Shown one piece after another: positions 43,788 through 51,835 of a DNA stretch of 64,000 nucleotides. Every line of letters starts with the position of its first letter. Positions within the stretch are counted from its first letter, which is position 1. Source of the DNA: Sphingomonas sp. Leaf21 (GTDB taxonomy: Bacteria; Pseudomonadota; Alphaproteobacteria; Sphingomonadales; Sphingomonadaceae). The position numbers and the translations under genes are program-made. The DNA is taken from the NCBI RefSeq assembly GCF_916858675.1, contig NZ_CAKASM010000007.1, positions 88,273-152,272 of the forward strand, given 5' to 3'. Under the pieces are notes generated by a model. That model searched no databases. It had not been told where the DNA came from and was given only the letters and a program-made list of their open reading frames with translations.

Positions 43788-43842
43788 AAGCTTTACCTTG
43801 CGAAATTGAACGCATTTTGCCATCCCTCAATCGCAAAAGCTT
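43788..43842. promoter_or_regulatory. interrupted inverted repeat upstream of parA
   Basis: AAGCTT-tacc-TTGCG-aa-ATTGA faces TCAATCGCAAAAGCTT across 17 bases, ending 15 bp before the parA start. It could be the autoregulatory operator of the partition operon or an mRNA hairpin. Confidence 0.4.
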
Positions 43843-43857
43843 CAAGGGATATTTGGG

Positions 43858-45066
43858 GTGGCGGAAGAGCATGCAATGCTGTCGCAGATCGGTGATCTGG
43901 CGAGTGCGGGCGAGCGGATGATCGAGCGGTTGCGGCGTAAGGCGTTTCTGCCCGAAAGCCGCAAGGGGTTGAACGTCCGGTTCGGCATCGCGGAGGTCGC
44001 GCAGCTGCTCGGCTGTTCGACCAACCGGATCCGGATGGCGGAGGAAGATGGGCGCCTGCCCCCTGCCCCGATTACCGACAATGGCCGTCGGCTGGGCTAT
44101 ACCGTCGAGCAGATGCTGCGAATGCGCGAGGTGCTGGGGGCATCCCCGGCGCGTGCGCCGCTCGACATTCCCGCGATCATCGCGGTGCAGAATTTCAAGG
44201 GCGGCGTCGGCAAGTCGACGGTGACCACCCACCTCGCGCATTATTTCGCGGTCCAGGGCTACCGCGTCCTCGTCGTCGATTGCGACAGCCAGGCGACGAC
44301 GACGACGCTGTTCGGCTTCAACCCGCATTTCAACGTCACCCGCGAGGAGACGCTCTACCCCTATCTGTCGATCGATCCGACCCAAACCGACCTCGCCTAT
44401 GCCGTGAAACCCACCCCATGGCCCAATGTCGACCTCATTCCCTCGAATCTCGAGCTGTTCGACGTCGAATATGAGCTGGCGGCTGCGGGCAGCGATGGCG
44501 GGTCGGTACTCGCCGCTCGATTCCGCAAGCTGAAGCGCGGATTGGCCGAGCTGGCGCGCGACTATGACGTGGTATTGCTCGATCCGCCGCCCGCGCTGGG
44601 CACGATCAGCCTGGCGGTGATGCAGGCGGCCAATGCGCTGCTCGTGCCGCTCGCCGCGACGACGCCCGACTTCTGCTCGACCGTCCAGTTCCTGTCGATG
44701 ATGGATCAGGTGCTCCACCAGCTTACCGGCGCGGGGATCGCGGTGGATTACCAGTTCGTCCGGCTGATCTGCTCCAAGTTCGACGGCAACGACCCCAGCC
44801 ACGCGATGGTCCGCGCGATCATGGAGCAGAGCTTCGGCCCTGCCCTGCTGCCCGTGCCGATCCTCGAGTCCGCCGAGATCAGCCATGCGGCGATGCGGAT
44901 GATGACCGTCTATGAACTGGACAAGCCGATCGGCACGCCCAAGACGCACAAGCGTAGTCGCGCCAATCTGGATGAGGCGATGCGTCAGGTCGAGCAACTG
45001 GTCCGCCAGAGCTGGGGCCGGATCGAACCCGCAAGCGAGGAGGCGGTGATCCATGCCGCGGCCTGA
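43858..45066 (+). CDS. parA: ParA-family partition ATPase (plasmid type)
   Basis: A 402-residue type Ia ParA. The N-terminal extension (about residues 35-100) carries a helix-turn-helix (FGIAEVAQLLGCSTNRIRMAE) used for autorepression. The ATPase domain has the deviant Walker A KGGVGKS at 114-120, VLVVDCDSQATTTTLFG, and DVVLLDPPPALG. This architecture matches plasmid ParA/RepA proteins of alphaproteobacteria. It moves ParB-parS complexes to daughter cells. The start is GTG 43858 with AGGG upstream; ATG 43876 is possible. parB follows by 62 bp. Confidence 0.92.
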   Translation: MAEEHAMLSQIGDLASAGERMIERLRRKAFLPESRKGLNVRFGIAEVAQLLGCSTNRIRMAEEDGRLPPAPITDNGRRLGYTVEQMLRMREVLGASPARAPLDIPAIIAVQNFKGGVGKSTVTTHLAHYFAVQGYRVLVVDCDSQATTTTLFGFNPHFNVTREETLYPYLSIDPTQTDLAYAVKPTPWPNVDLIPSNLELFDVEYELAAAGSDGGSVLAARFRKLKRGLAELARDYDVVLLDPPPALGTISLAVMQAANALLVPLAATTPDFCSTVQFLSMMDQVLHQLTGAGIAVDYQFVRLICSKFDGNDPSHAMVRAIMEQSFGPALLPVPILESAEISHAAMRMMTVYELDKPIGTPKTHKRSRANLDEAMRQVEQLVRQSWGRIEPASEEAVIHAAA

Positions 45067-45128
45067 CTCCGTGAACCCTCTTTCCTACAGGGCCTCGTTC
45101 TGCATATGTCCCGCCGCGGAGGTGTTTC

Positions 45129-46175
45129 TTGGCGCGTAAACAATCCGATTATCTGGCCGCGCTCCTTGCGGAGGAAAATGCTGCCCCCGAACCGGCTCCT
45201 GCGCGTGACCCGGCCGCCGATCGCATTCGCGGAACCACGTTGCTGGGCCGCGAGTCCGCCCTGGCACGCGTCGCCAATGGCGAGGTCCGGCAGGTTACGC
45301 AGTTGCTGCTCGACCCGGCGCGCGTGCGGATCTGGCCGGGCAATGCGCGCAACTATGCCTATCTGACCGAGGAAAGCTGTCGCGAACTGATCGACTCGAT
45401 CGTCGCCGAGGGCGGGCAGAAGGTCCCCGCAGTCGTCCGTCGGATCGAGGGCGATCCGGATCATGACTATGAGGTGATCGCGGGCACGCGGCGCCACTGG
45501 TCGATCAGTTGGCTCCGCGCGAACAACTATCCCGACATGATGTTCGTAGCGCAGATCGCGAATCTCGACGACGAGGCCGCGTTCCGGCTCGCCGATCTGG
45601 AAAATCGCGCGCGTGCCGATGTTACCGACCTGGAGCGGGCGCGCAACTACCTCGCCGCGCTGCAGACCCATTACGGCAATCACCAGACGCGGATGGCCGA
45701 GCGACTGAAGCTGTCCAAGGGCTGGTTGTCCAAGATGCTCAAGGTCGCGGCGATCCCCGATGCGGTGATCGAAGCCTTCGCGTCGCCAAGCGAAGTCCAG
45801 CTCAAGCCCGGCTACGCATTGGCGCAGGCGATGCAGGACCCGGGCGAGGCCCATACGATCATCCGCATGGCCAAGCAGATCGCGAGCGAACAGGCGGCAC
45901 GGCGCAGGGCAGGGCAGCCCCCCTACCCTGCCGCCGATGTGCTTCGTCGGTTGCTGAACGCCTCGAAGATGCTGTCGGGCGAGGACCGCGGTGCCGAGCG
46001 CTATCGCCATGTCAGCCGCTATGGCCGCGAGATGCTGTCGATCCAGTCGACCAACCGGCAGGGCGTCACCCTGCGTCTTCACGCCGGGTCTGGTGCAAAT
46101 ACCGAGGAAATTCTGGAGGCGGTTCGCAGGGCTCTGACGCATCTGGAAGCGACGGGTCAGGGGCTGAGCCGGTGA
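45129..46175 (+). CDS. parB: ParB-family centromere-binding protein
   Basis: A 348-residue ParB/RepB-type protein. The ParB/Srx domain has RVRIWPGNARNYAYLTEESC, then LIDSIVAEGGQKVPAVVRR and VIAGTRRHWSISWL (the CTP-binding GxRR-like motif). A helix-turn-helix follows (MAERLKLSKGWLSKMLKVA) that should read parS. The start is TTG 45129 with GGAGG upstream. The likely targets are the three TGTTTCCCC palindromes flanking the operon. Confidence 0.92.
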   Translation: MARKQSDYLAALLAEENAAPEPAPARDPAADRIRGTTLLGRESALARVANGEVRQVTQLLLDPARVRIWPGNARNYAYLTEESCRELIDSIVAEGGQKVPAVVRRIEGDPDHDYEVIAGTRRHWSISWLRANNYPDMMFVAQIANLDDEAAFRLADLENRARADVTDLERARNYLAALQTHYGNHQTRMAERLKLSKGWLSKMLKVAAIPDAVIEAFASPSEVQLKPGYALAQAMQDPGEAHTIIRMAKQIASEQAARRRAGQPPYPAADVLRRLLNASKMLSGEDRGAERYRHVSRYGREMLSIQSTNRQGVTLRLHAGSGANTEEILEAVRRALTHLEATGQGLSR

Positions 46176-46193
46176 TGTTTCCCCGGGGAAACA
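46176..46193. promoter_or_regulatory. parS-like centromere site 2
   Basis: TGTTTCCCCGGGGAAACA, identical to site 1, starting one base after the parB stop codon. Confidence 0.8.
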
Positions 46194-46221
46194 CCGTGGT
46201 TGAATGGCGGCGGGGCGCCTT

Positions 46222-46237
46222 GTTTCCCCGGGGAAAC
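46222..46237. promoter_or_regulatory. parS-like centromere site 3, overlapping the repA ribosome-binding region
   Basis: GTTTCCCCGGGGAAAC, five bases before ATG 46243. Its GGGGAAA half is the only Shine-Dalgarno-like sequence for repA. Centre-to-centre distance from site 2 is 45 bp. Confidence 0.78.
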
Positions 46238-46242
46238 TTTCG

Positions 46243-47454
46243 ATGAGCGGCAGCGAACGCAAGGAAGGCGGCGAGCAGTTCGACCTCTTCCTCCCCTATC
46301 TGGCGGACCTGCCGCTGCGCGACCAGCGCGAGATGATGGAACGCCCGTTCTTCAGCCTCGCCAAGTCCAAGCGGGTCAAGCCGATCGACTATCGGTCGCC
46401 CGACGGCAAGCTGTGGGTCCATGTCTCTGGCAATCCCGATTACGGCATGGCGACGATCTGGGATGCCGACATCCTGATCTATTGCGCGTCGGTGCTGGCC
46501 GACATGGCGCGGCGTGGGATCAACGACGTGCCGCGCAAGCTGCACCTCATGCCCTATGACCTGCTCCGCGCGATCGGGCGTCAGCCGACGGGCCGCGCCT
46601 ATGAGTTGCTGGGGCAGGCGCTCGACCGGCTGGTGTCGACCACCGTCAAGACCAACATTCGTGCGGAGAACCGCCGCGAGGCGACGTTCAGCTGGCTCGA
46701 CGGCTGGACGCAACTCGTCGACGAGAAGACCGAGCGGTCGCGCGGCATGACGATCGAGCTGTCGAGCTGGTTCTACGAAGGCGTGTTGATGAACGGCGGG
46801 GTCCTGTCGATCGACCGCGCCTATTTCGACATCACCGGCGGGCGCGAACGCTGGCTCTACAAGGTCGCCCGCAAACACGCCGGCGGGGCAGGGGAGGGGG
46901 GCTTCGCCATCTCCATGCCGACGCTGTTCGAGAAATCGGGCGCCGAAGGCCCCTATCGCCGCTTCAAGTTCGAGATCGCCAAGATCGCCGAACGCAACGC
47001 ACTGCCCGGCTATGCGCTGGAGATCGAGCAGACCGAAGGCAAGCGTGAGCCGGGTCTGCGGATGCGGCGAAGGCCCGAAGGGGGGGGGAGGGGGGTGTCG
47101 TCCCCGGTGCGCGAGGCGAAGGGCTCGGAGCCGGGCATGACCGCCGCTATCTCAGGCGATGCAGGCTCTGCCACCGCTGCCATCGCACCGGAAGCCGAAC
47201 CGTCCGTCGACGCCGCAGCAATGATCCGCCGCAGCGTGCGGAGCCTGTCGACCCGAAACACCGCTGGCGAGATCACCGACGCCACGCTCGCCCTGCTACG
47301 CAGCGAATGCCCGGGCTGGGACTACCAGACCCTCCACGCCGAATTCCGCGCCTGGGTGGAGGGCGATCCGGCCCGCACGCCGGTTAGCTACCAGAACGCC
47401 TTTATCGGCTATGTCCGTCGATTTGACGCCAAGAACCGGCATTTGCTGCGCTGA
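46243..47454 (+). CDS. repA: replication initiator protein (RPA family)
   Basis: A 403-residue initiator of the RPA family found on sphingomonad and other alphaproteobacterial plasmids. It contains FDLFLPYLADLPLRDQREMMERPFFSLAK, FWDADILIYCAS-type and LHLMPYDLLRAIGR segments, and RGMTIELSSWFYEGV, the two-winged-helix core that binds iterons. A low-complexity linker (about residues 280-330) leads to a C-terminal helical domain. ATG 46243 is chosen; ATG 46204 would translate through a parS site. Iterons lie about 200 bp downstream. Confidence 0.9.
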   Translation: MSGSERKEGGEQFDLFLPYLADLPLRDQREMMERPFFSLAKSKRVKPIDYRSPDGKLWVHVSGNPDYGMATIWDADILIYCASVLADMARRGINDVPRKLHLMPYDLLRAIGRQPTGRAYELLGQALDRLVSTTVKTNIRAENRREATFSWLDGWTQLVDEKTERSRGMTIELSSWFYEGVLMNGGVLSIDRAYFDITGGRERWLYKVARKHAGGAGEGGFAISMPTLFEKSGAEGPYRRFKFEIAKIAERNALPGYALEIEQTEGKREPGLRMRRRPEGGGRGVSSPVREAKGSEPGMTAAISGDAGSATAAIAPEAEPSVDAAAMIRRSVRSLSTRNTAGEITDATLALLRSECPGWDYQTLHAEFRAWVEGDPARTPVSYQNAFIGYVRRFDAKNRHLLR

Positions 47455-47510
47455 CGGGGTGGGGAGGGCGCGCCCTATTGCGCGTCGATTGCCTCTTCAT
47501 CGGACAACCT

Positions 47511-47529
47511 CCGTTCCTGATATATCGGT
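47511..47529 (-). repeat. inverted single iteron
   Basis: Read on the minus strand, ACCGATATATCAGGAACGG, close to the direct iteron consensus CGATATTTCGGGAACGG, about 120 bp from the array. Such opposed copies can act in initiator handcuffing or autoregulation. Confidence 0.5.
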
Positions 47530-47646
47530 AGTGTGCCGGGCGGCTCCATCGGCCTCGCACGGCGTCCCGACTTTTGAACGTCGCTTTGCCGGATGCCCCA
47601 AAAACTGATTCAAAGGGGCAGTTAATTCGGGCCGTAATTGGGGCCC

Positions 47647-47754
47647 TTCGATACACCGGGAACGGGTCGCGACACTCCGGGAACGGCAACACGGTATTTC
47701 GGGAACGTCAGCCACGATATTCCGGGAACATCTTGGCGATATTTCGGGAACGGA
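47647..47754 (+). repeat. iteron array (five direct repeats)
   Basis: Five copies of a repeat with core CGGGAAC and consensus CGATATTTCGGGAACGG. The GGGAAC cores start at 47658, 47679, 47701, 47724 and 47746, a spacing of 21-23 bp, two helical turns, so all face one side of the DNA. They are the likely RepA binding sites. Confidence 0.85.
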
Positions 47755-47938
47755 GATGAATAGATTATCGTTTATTTTCCGGCGCTTGCGCCCCACGTCG
47801 GCAGGCCTAACCTGCTAACTCCACTATAACTGTCTAACTCCAGCCGAGATTTTTCTTTGGGAGAACAAGGAGAAAAAGGGGGGGGCGGGGAGGAACCGCC
47901 GAACCCGGAAATCATCCCCAAAGGCATTTCTCAAGCGA

Positions 47939-48736
47939 TCACCGCCCCTTCACGAACTTCATCGTGAACCGGTCGCTCTCGCCGATCGCGGCATATTTCG
48001 CGCGGTCGGTGTCCTTCAGGCGATAGGTGGGGGGCAGGGTCCAGACGCCTTCGGGGTGATCGTGGGTATCCTTGGTGTTGGCGTTGACCCGCGACTCTGC
48101 GACGAGCTTGAACCCCGCTTCACGCGCGAGGCGGATGACGGTCGACCTCTTGATATAGCCGCTCGACTTTTCGCGGGCGGTATCCATGTCCTCTGGCAAT
48201 CGGTGGTCGACGACGCCCAGCACGCCGCCTGGCTTCAACGCCGCATAGAATGCCTTGAAGACGCGGCCCGCCACGGCGGGATCGTCCTGCATCAACAGGT
48301 TGTGGACGTTGCGGAAGGTGAGCAGCACGTCGGCGCTTCCGGCGGGTATGGTGGAGGCGCCGGTCTTGAAGTCGATCGTCGCGACCTGGCTCGGGCCATA
48401 GACCGCCGCCTTTTCCGCCAGCGCAGCACGGGTGCGATCAGCCTGGCTGGGGGGCACCAGCGCGACATAATGGCCGCGGCCCTTGACCAGCGGCGCCAGG
48501 ATCTCGGTGTACCAGCCGCCCGAGGGGAGGAACTCGACGATGGTCTGGGTCGGCTTCACGCCGAAGAAGGCGAGCGTCTCCGCCGGGTGGCGATAGGCAT
48601 CGCGCGCCCGGTTCGCGGGCGTGCGGGCTGGGGATGCGACGGCGGCCGCGATGTCCTTCGACGGTGCGGTCTGCGCGATGCCGCCCGCCGGGAGGACCAT
48701 GGCCAGGCAGGTACATGCGGTGAGCAAGCGGTTCAT
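47939..48736 (-). CDS. exported class I SAM-methyltransferase-like protein
   Basis: A 265-residue protein with a signal peptide (MNRLLTACTCLAMVLPAGGIAQ). The fold markers are VEFLPSGGWYTEILAPLV (motif I, unusually with SGGW for GxGxG), YVALVPP, DVLLTFRNVHNLL and LKPGGVLGVVDHR. Signal-peptide-bearing methyltransferase-like proteins are frequent in sphingomonads and Caulobacter, but SAM is not known in the periplasm, so the function is unclear. ATG 48736 directly precedes the signal peptide. Confidence 0.78.
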   Translation of the reverse strand: MNRLLTACTCLAMVLPAGGIAQTAPSKDIAAAVASPARTPANRARDAYRHPAETLAFFGVKPTQTIVEFLPSGGWYTEILAPLVKGRGHYVALVPPSQADRTRAALAEKAAVYGPSQVATIDFKTGASTIPAGSADVLLTFRNVHNLLMQDDPAVAGRVFKAFYAALKPGGVLGVVDHRLPEDMDTAREKSSGYIKRSTVIRLAREAGFKLVAESRVNANTKDTHDHPEGVWTLPPTYRLKDTDRAKYAAIGESDRFTMKFVKGR

Positions 48737-48821
48737 GTCGTTCCATTCCCTCAAGGATATCGGCAGCGATCATGACGTGAGCGGGCGGCCTGCACAATCG
48801 CCCGCAGGACTCCCGCGATAC

Positions 48822-49502
48822 TCAGGCCGGATTCGACTTCGCCCAGGGGTCCGGCCCGCACTTCTTGTCGCGCCAGCGTGCCTTCCTGTCCCAGCACTCG
48901 GCGTCGAGCCGTGGCAGCGTCACCGAGACGGGCTTCAGGCGCAGGTCGAACAGCTGTTCGCCGCGATAGATCAGGCTGCTGCGCAACTCGTTGAGCCGTG
49001 CCCCCGACACCACCGCGAGCTGGCCACGTGGCGAGAAGAGGATTTCCTGCCCGATCGACGCCGCTGTCCGACAGAATTCGAGCTGCGCCGACACCGTCGA
49101 GAAGCGCGAATAGAGCCGCGTCCCATAGCGATCGAGCGCATCCCGGCCCTCGCGCGGGGAGGGGCTGACGCGGTCGAAATACATGCCGAGGATGGTCCAG
49201 GCCGCCGCCAGTTCCTCGACATGGTCCACGAGCATCGCGTTGTAATTGCTGTCGGTCAGCAGCGTCGGTTCGAACTGGCATTGCAGCGCCGCGAGATTGA
49301 GCGCGGCACGCATCGTCCAGATCAGCGCCGCGTCATTCTCGCTCCCCGTCGCGCCCGGCAGCGGCTCGACCACCTTGGGCAGGCCGTCCGAGACGAGCGC
49401 TGCGGCATGGTCGTAGTTTTTCAGGTAGAATTGCGCCGATGCGGGCTGTGCCGCGCCAACGAGCAGCGCGAGCAACGCGCCGATAAGGACTGACCGGATC
49501 AT
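48822..49502 (-). CDS. exported protein of unknown function
   Basis: A 226-residue protein with a signal peptide (MIRSVLIGALLALLVGAAQPASA). The mature part is helical, with cysteines in LQCQFEP, EFCRTAA, ECWDRKA and KKCGPDP that may form two disulfides. No family recognised. The frame continues upstream to 49670, but ATG 49502 fits the signal peptide. It is followed, 85 bp on, by the methyltransferase-like gene in the same direction. Confidence 0.68.
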   Translation of the reverse strand: MIRSVLIGALLALLVGAAQPASAQFYLKNYDHAAALVSDGLPKVVEPLPGATGSENDAALIWTMRAALNLAALQCQFEPTLLTDSNYNAMLVDHVEELAAAWTILGMYFDRVSPSPREGRDALDRYGTRLYSRFSTVSAQLEFCRTAASIGQEILFSPRGQLAVVSGARLNELRSSLIYRGEQLFDLRLKPVSVTLPRLDAECWDRKARWRDKKCGPDPWAKSNPA

Positions 49503-49703
49503 GGCCGCCCTTGTCGGACCATGCGCGCGCGAGATCAAGCACGCTCCGTCGAACCGACCATGCTGGCGCGGCAAGAGGCGACGACCCCGCCATGGCACGG
49601 CATGGCTGCAACCGAATGTATCGACGGGTGAGGGGCCGACCTGCTTGCGAGCACCGCGAATGTCGGACATTCAAAGGCCAAACAGCGGGGGAGATGCAGA
49701 TTT

Positions 49704-51155
49704 ATGTTCGCGATGGCGTTTCTGTTGGGCGTTGCGGGACTGGCCGCCACGCCGTCTCCGACCTCCGCACCTGCCTCTGCACGGCCCGCGATCAGCGAGC
49801 GCCAGCGGATGATCGTGCTCAGCGATATCGAGGCGGATCCCGACGACACCCAGTCCTTCGTCCGGCTGTTCCTCTACGCCAATGAGATCGACCTGGAGGG
49901 GCTGGTCGCGACGACGTCGATCCATATGAAGACCGCGATCCACCCCGCGTCGATCCGCCGCATCATCGACGGCTATGCCAAGGTCCAGCCCAATCTGCTG
50001 AAGCATGAACCGGGTTACCCGACGGCCGGACAACTGGGCGCGCTCGTGCGCGAGGGGCAGCCCGGCTATGGCATGGCGCTGGTCGGGGCGGGCAAGGACA
50101 GCGCCGGGTCGCGGCGGATCGTCGAGATGCTCGACCGCGACGATCCGCGCCCGCTCTGGATCTCGGTCTGGGGCGGCGCCAACACGCTGGCGCAGGCGCT
50201 CTACACGATCCGCGAGACGCGCAGCCCCGAGGAGCAGCGCCGCCTGATCGCCAAGCTGCGCGTCTACACCATCTCGGACCAGGACGATGCCGGGCCGTGG
50301 ATCCGGCGCAACTTCCCCGAACTCTTCTTCGTGGTCAGCCCCGGCGGATATGGCGCGGGGACCTGGACCGGCATCCACACCACGCATGAGGCGCTGGACA
50401 ACCGCACGATCAGCAATGGCTGGCTGCGCGAGCATATCCAGCAGGGGCATGGCCCGCTTGGCAGTCTCTATCCCGATGTCGCCTATGGCATGGAGGGCGA
50501 TACGCCCGCCTTCCTGTCGTTGATCCCCAATGGCCTGAGCAGCCCCGATCATCCCGACTGGGGTGGCTGGGGTGGTCGGTACGAGCTTTACACGCCGTCG
50601 ATCGCGACGATGGACCCCAGCGGGTTCAGCGGCGTGCAGATCGAGCCGGAGACCCGCCCGATCTGGACCAACGCGATCGACAGCTTCACGCCGCTGGTCG
50701 CCAGGGACTATGGACGGGCGATGGTGCCGGGGGATCGCAGCGTGAAGGACTTCCGCGCCGGGCTGTGGCGGTGGCGCGAGGATTTCCAGAACGACTTCGC
50801 GGCGCGCATGGCCTGGACGACGGAGCCGGTCGCGGCCGCAAACCATCCGCCGGTCGTGCGGCTGTCGCAGCCCGACAGGATCACGGTGAAGTCGGGCGAA
50901 CGCTTCGTCCTCAGCGCGGTCGACAGCAGCGATCCCGATGGCGACAGCCTGAGTTTCCAGTGGTTCCACTATCAGGAGATCGGCCACTGGCAGACCCCGA
51001 TCGGCAATGGCATCTCGGCCAATATCCACACGGTCGACTTCACCGCGCCGGTCGTCACCACGCCGAGGGAGGCGCATTTCATCGTCCGCGTCACCGACAA
51101 GGGCAGCCCGCCGCTGTCGCGCTATGGCCGGGTGATCGTGACGATCACGCCGTGA
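49704..51155 (+). CDS. DUF1593 nucleoside-hydrolase-like secreted protein
   Basis: A 483-residue exported protein. The N-terminal domain (about residues 35-310) matches DUF1593, related to nucleoside hydrolases: the metal-binding IVLSDIEADPDDTQSFVRL is its version of the DTDxxxDD signature. SVWGGANTLAQAL and SDQDDAGPWIRRNFP follow. A C-terminal Ig/cadherin-like domain (about 385-483, with SSDPDGDSLSFQWF) ends the protein. DUF1593 proteins are found with plant-polymer degradation genes. Substrate unknown; it stands alone here. Confidence 0.82.
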   Translation: MFAMAFLLGVAGLAATPSPTSAPASARPAISERQRMIVLSDIEADPDDTQSFVRLFLYANEIDLEGLVATTSIHMKTAIHPASIRRIIDGYAKVQPNLLKHEPGYPTAGQLGALVREGQPGYGMALVGAGKDSAGSRRIVEMLDRDDPRPLWISVWGGANTLAQALYTIRETRSPEEQRRLIAKLRVYTISDQDDAGPWIRRNFPELFFVVSPGGYGAGTWTGIHTTHEALDNRTISNGWLREHIQQGHGPLGSLYPDVAYGMEGDTPAFLSLIPNGLSSPDHPDWGGWGGRYELYTPSIATMDPSGFSGVQIEPETRPIWTNAIDSFTPLVARDYGRAMVPGDRSVKDFRAGLWRWREDFQNDFAARMAWTTEPVAAANHPPVVRLSQPDRITVKSGERFVLSAVDSSDPDGDSLSFQWFHYQEIGHWQTPIGNGISANIHTVDFTAPVVTTPREAHFIVRVTDKGSPPLSRYGRVIVTITP

Positions 51156-51199
51156 TGACGGGTATGGAGCGGCTCTGGTAGCACCGGGCTTTTTGACAG

Positions 51200-51673
51200 C
51201 TACTGCACTACGGCCGCGATCGTCGCCCCCAGTGTCTGAACGATCACGTCCGGCGCGAGCATGATCTGAAGGCCGCGCCGTCCCCCGTTGACGAACACCC
51301 GGTGATGCCGGATCGCCGCCTGCTCGATGACGGTCGGCGAGCGGCGCCGCTGACCGAAGGGACTGATCCCGCCGACGACATAGCCGGTCATCCGCTCCGC
51401 ATCGGCGATCGGCATCATGCGCGCCGATTTGCCGCCGACCGCCGCGGCCAGCTTCTTCATCGACACCTCCCGATCCGAGGGGAGGATGACGCAGACCGGT
51501 TTGTCGTCGACCAGCGTCATCAGTGTCTTGAGGAGCAGGTCCGGGGCGACGCCGAGCGCTTCGGCGGCGTGGAGGCCGATATGCTGGGCGTGCGGATCAT
51601 AGGCATATTCGTGGAGCGTGAAACTCGCGCCTGCCCGTGACAGGATGTTTGTCGCTGGCGTGGATTTCGACAA
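51200..51673 (-). CDS. ybaK: YbaK/EbsC-family Cys-tRNA(Pro) deacylase
   Basis: A 157-residue protein of the usual YbaK length. It hydrolyses mischarged Cys-tRNA(Pro) in trans. Recognisable segments are TPATNILSRAGASFTLHEYAYDP, LLLKTLMTLVDDKPVCVILPSDREVSMKKLAAAVGGK (with the catalytic-region Lys) and TGYVVGGISPFGQRR. The start is TTG 51673 with GAGGG five bases upstream; this gives the normal family length, whereas the longer frame to 51718 adds an atypical basic leader. Confidence 0.9.
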   Translation of the reverse strand: MSKSTPATNILSRAGASFTLHEYAYDPHAQHIGLHAAEALGVAPDLLLKTLMTLVDDKPVCVILPSDREVSMKKLAAAVGGKSARMMPIADAERMTGYVVGGISPFGQRRRSPTVIEQAAIRHHRVFVNGGRRGLQIMLAPDVIVQTLGATIAAVVQ

Positions 51674-51835
51674 GGGGCCCTCTCTGTGCGGCGATGCTGT
51701 CCTCCGGCGATGCAGCATAGCGGCGGGCGCTGGGAAGCGCCCCCACGATAATTTTGGTGCGGCGGCTGGTCTTAGGCGCGGCGCGTCGTTGTCCGATCAG
51801 CCGAAGACCAGCGCGCGATGCGCCCGCGCGCCCGA

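Larger units (their letters stand above)
47455..47938. other. putative replication origin
   Basis: 484 bp without a gene, downstream of repA. It contains an inverted iteron copy (47511-47529), five direct iterons (47647-47754) and an AT-rich stretch just after them (TAGATTATCGTTTATTTT, 47761-47778). Two short hairpins (47781-47792 and 47801-47815) follow, then repeated CTAACTCC and a G-run. No perfect DnaA box was seen. Confidence 0.7.

Noticed and set aside
47781..47815. Rho-independent terminator after repA
   Set aside because: The two short hairpins lack a T-run and lie beyond the iterons; more likely part of the origin.
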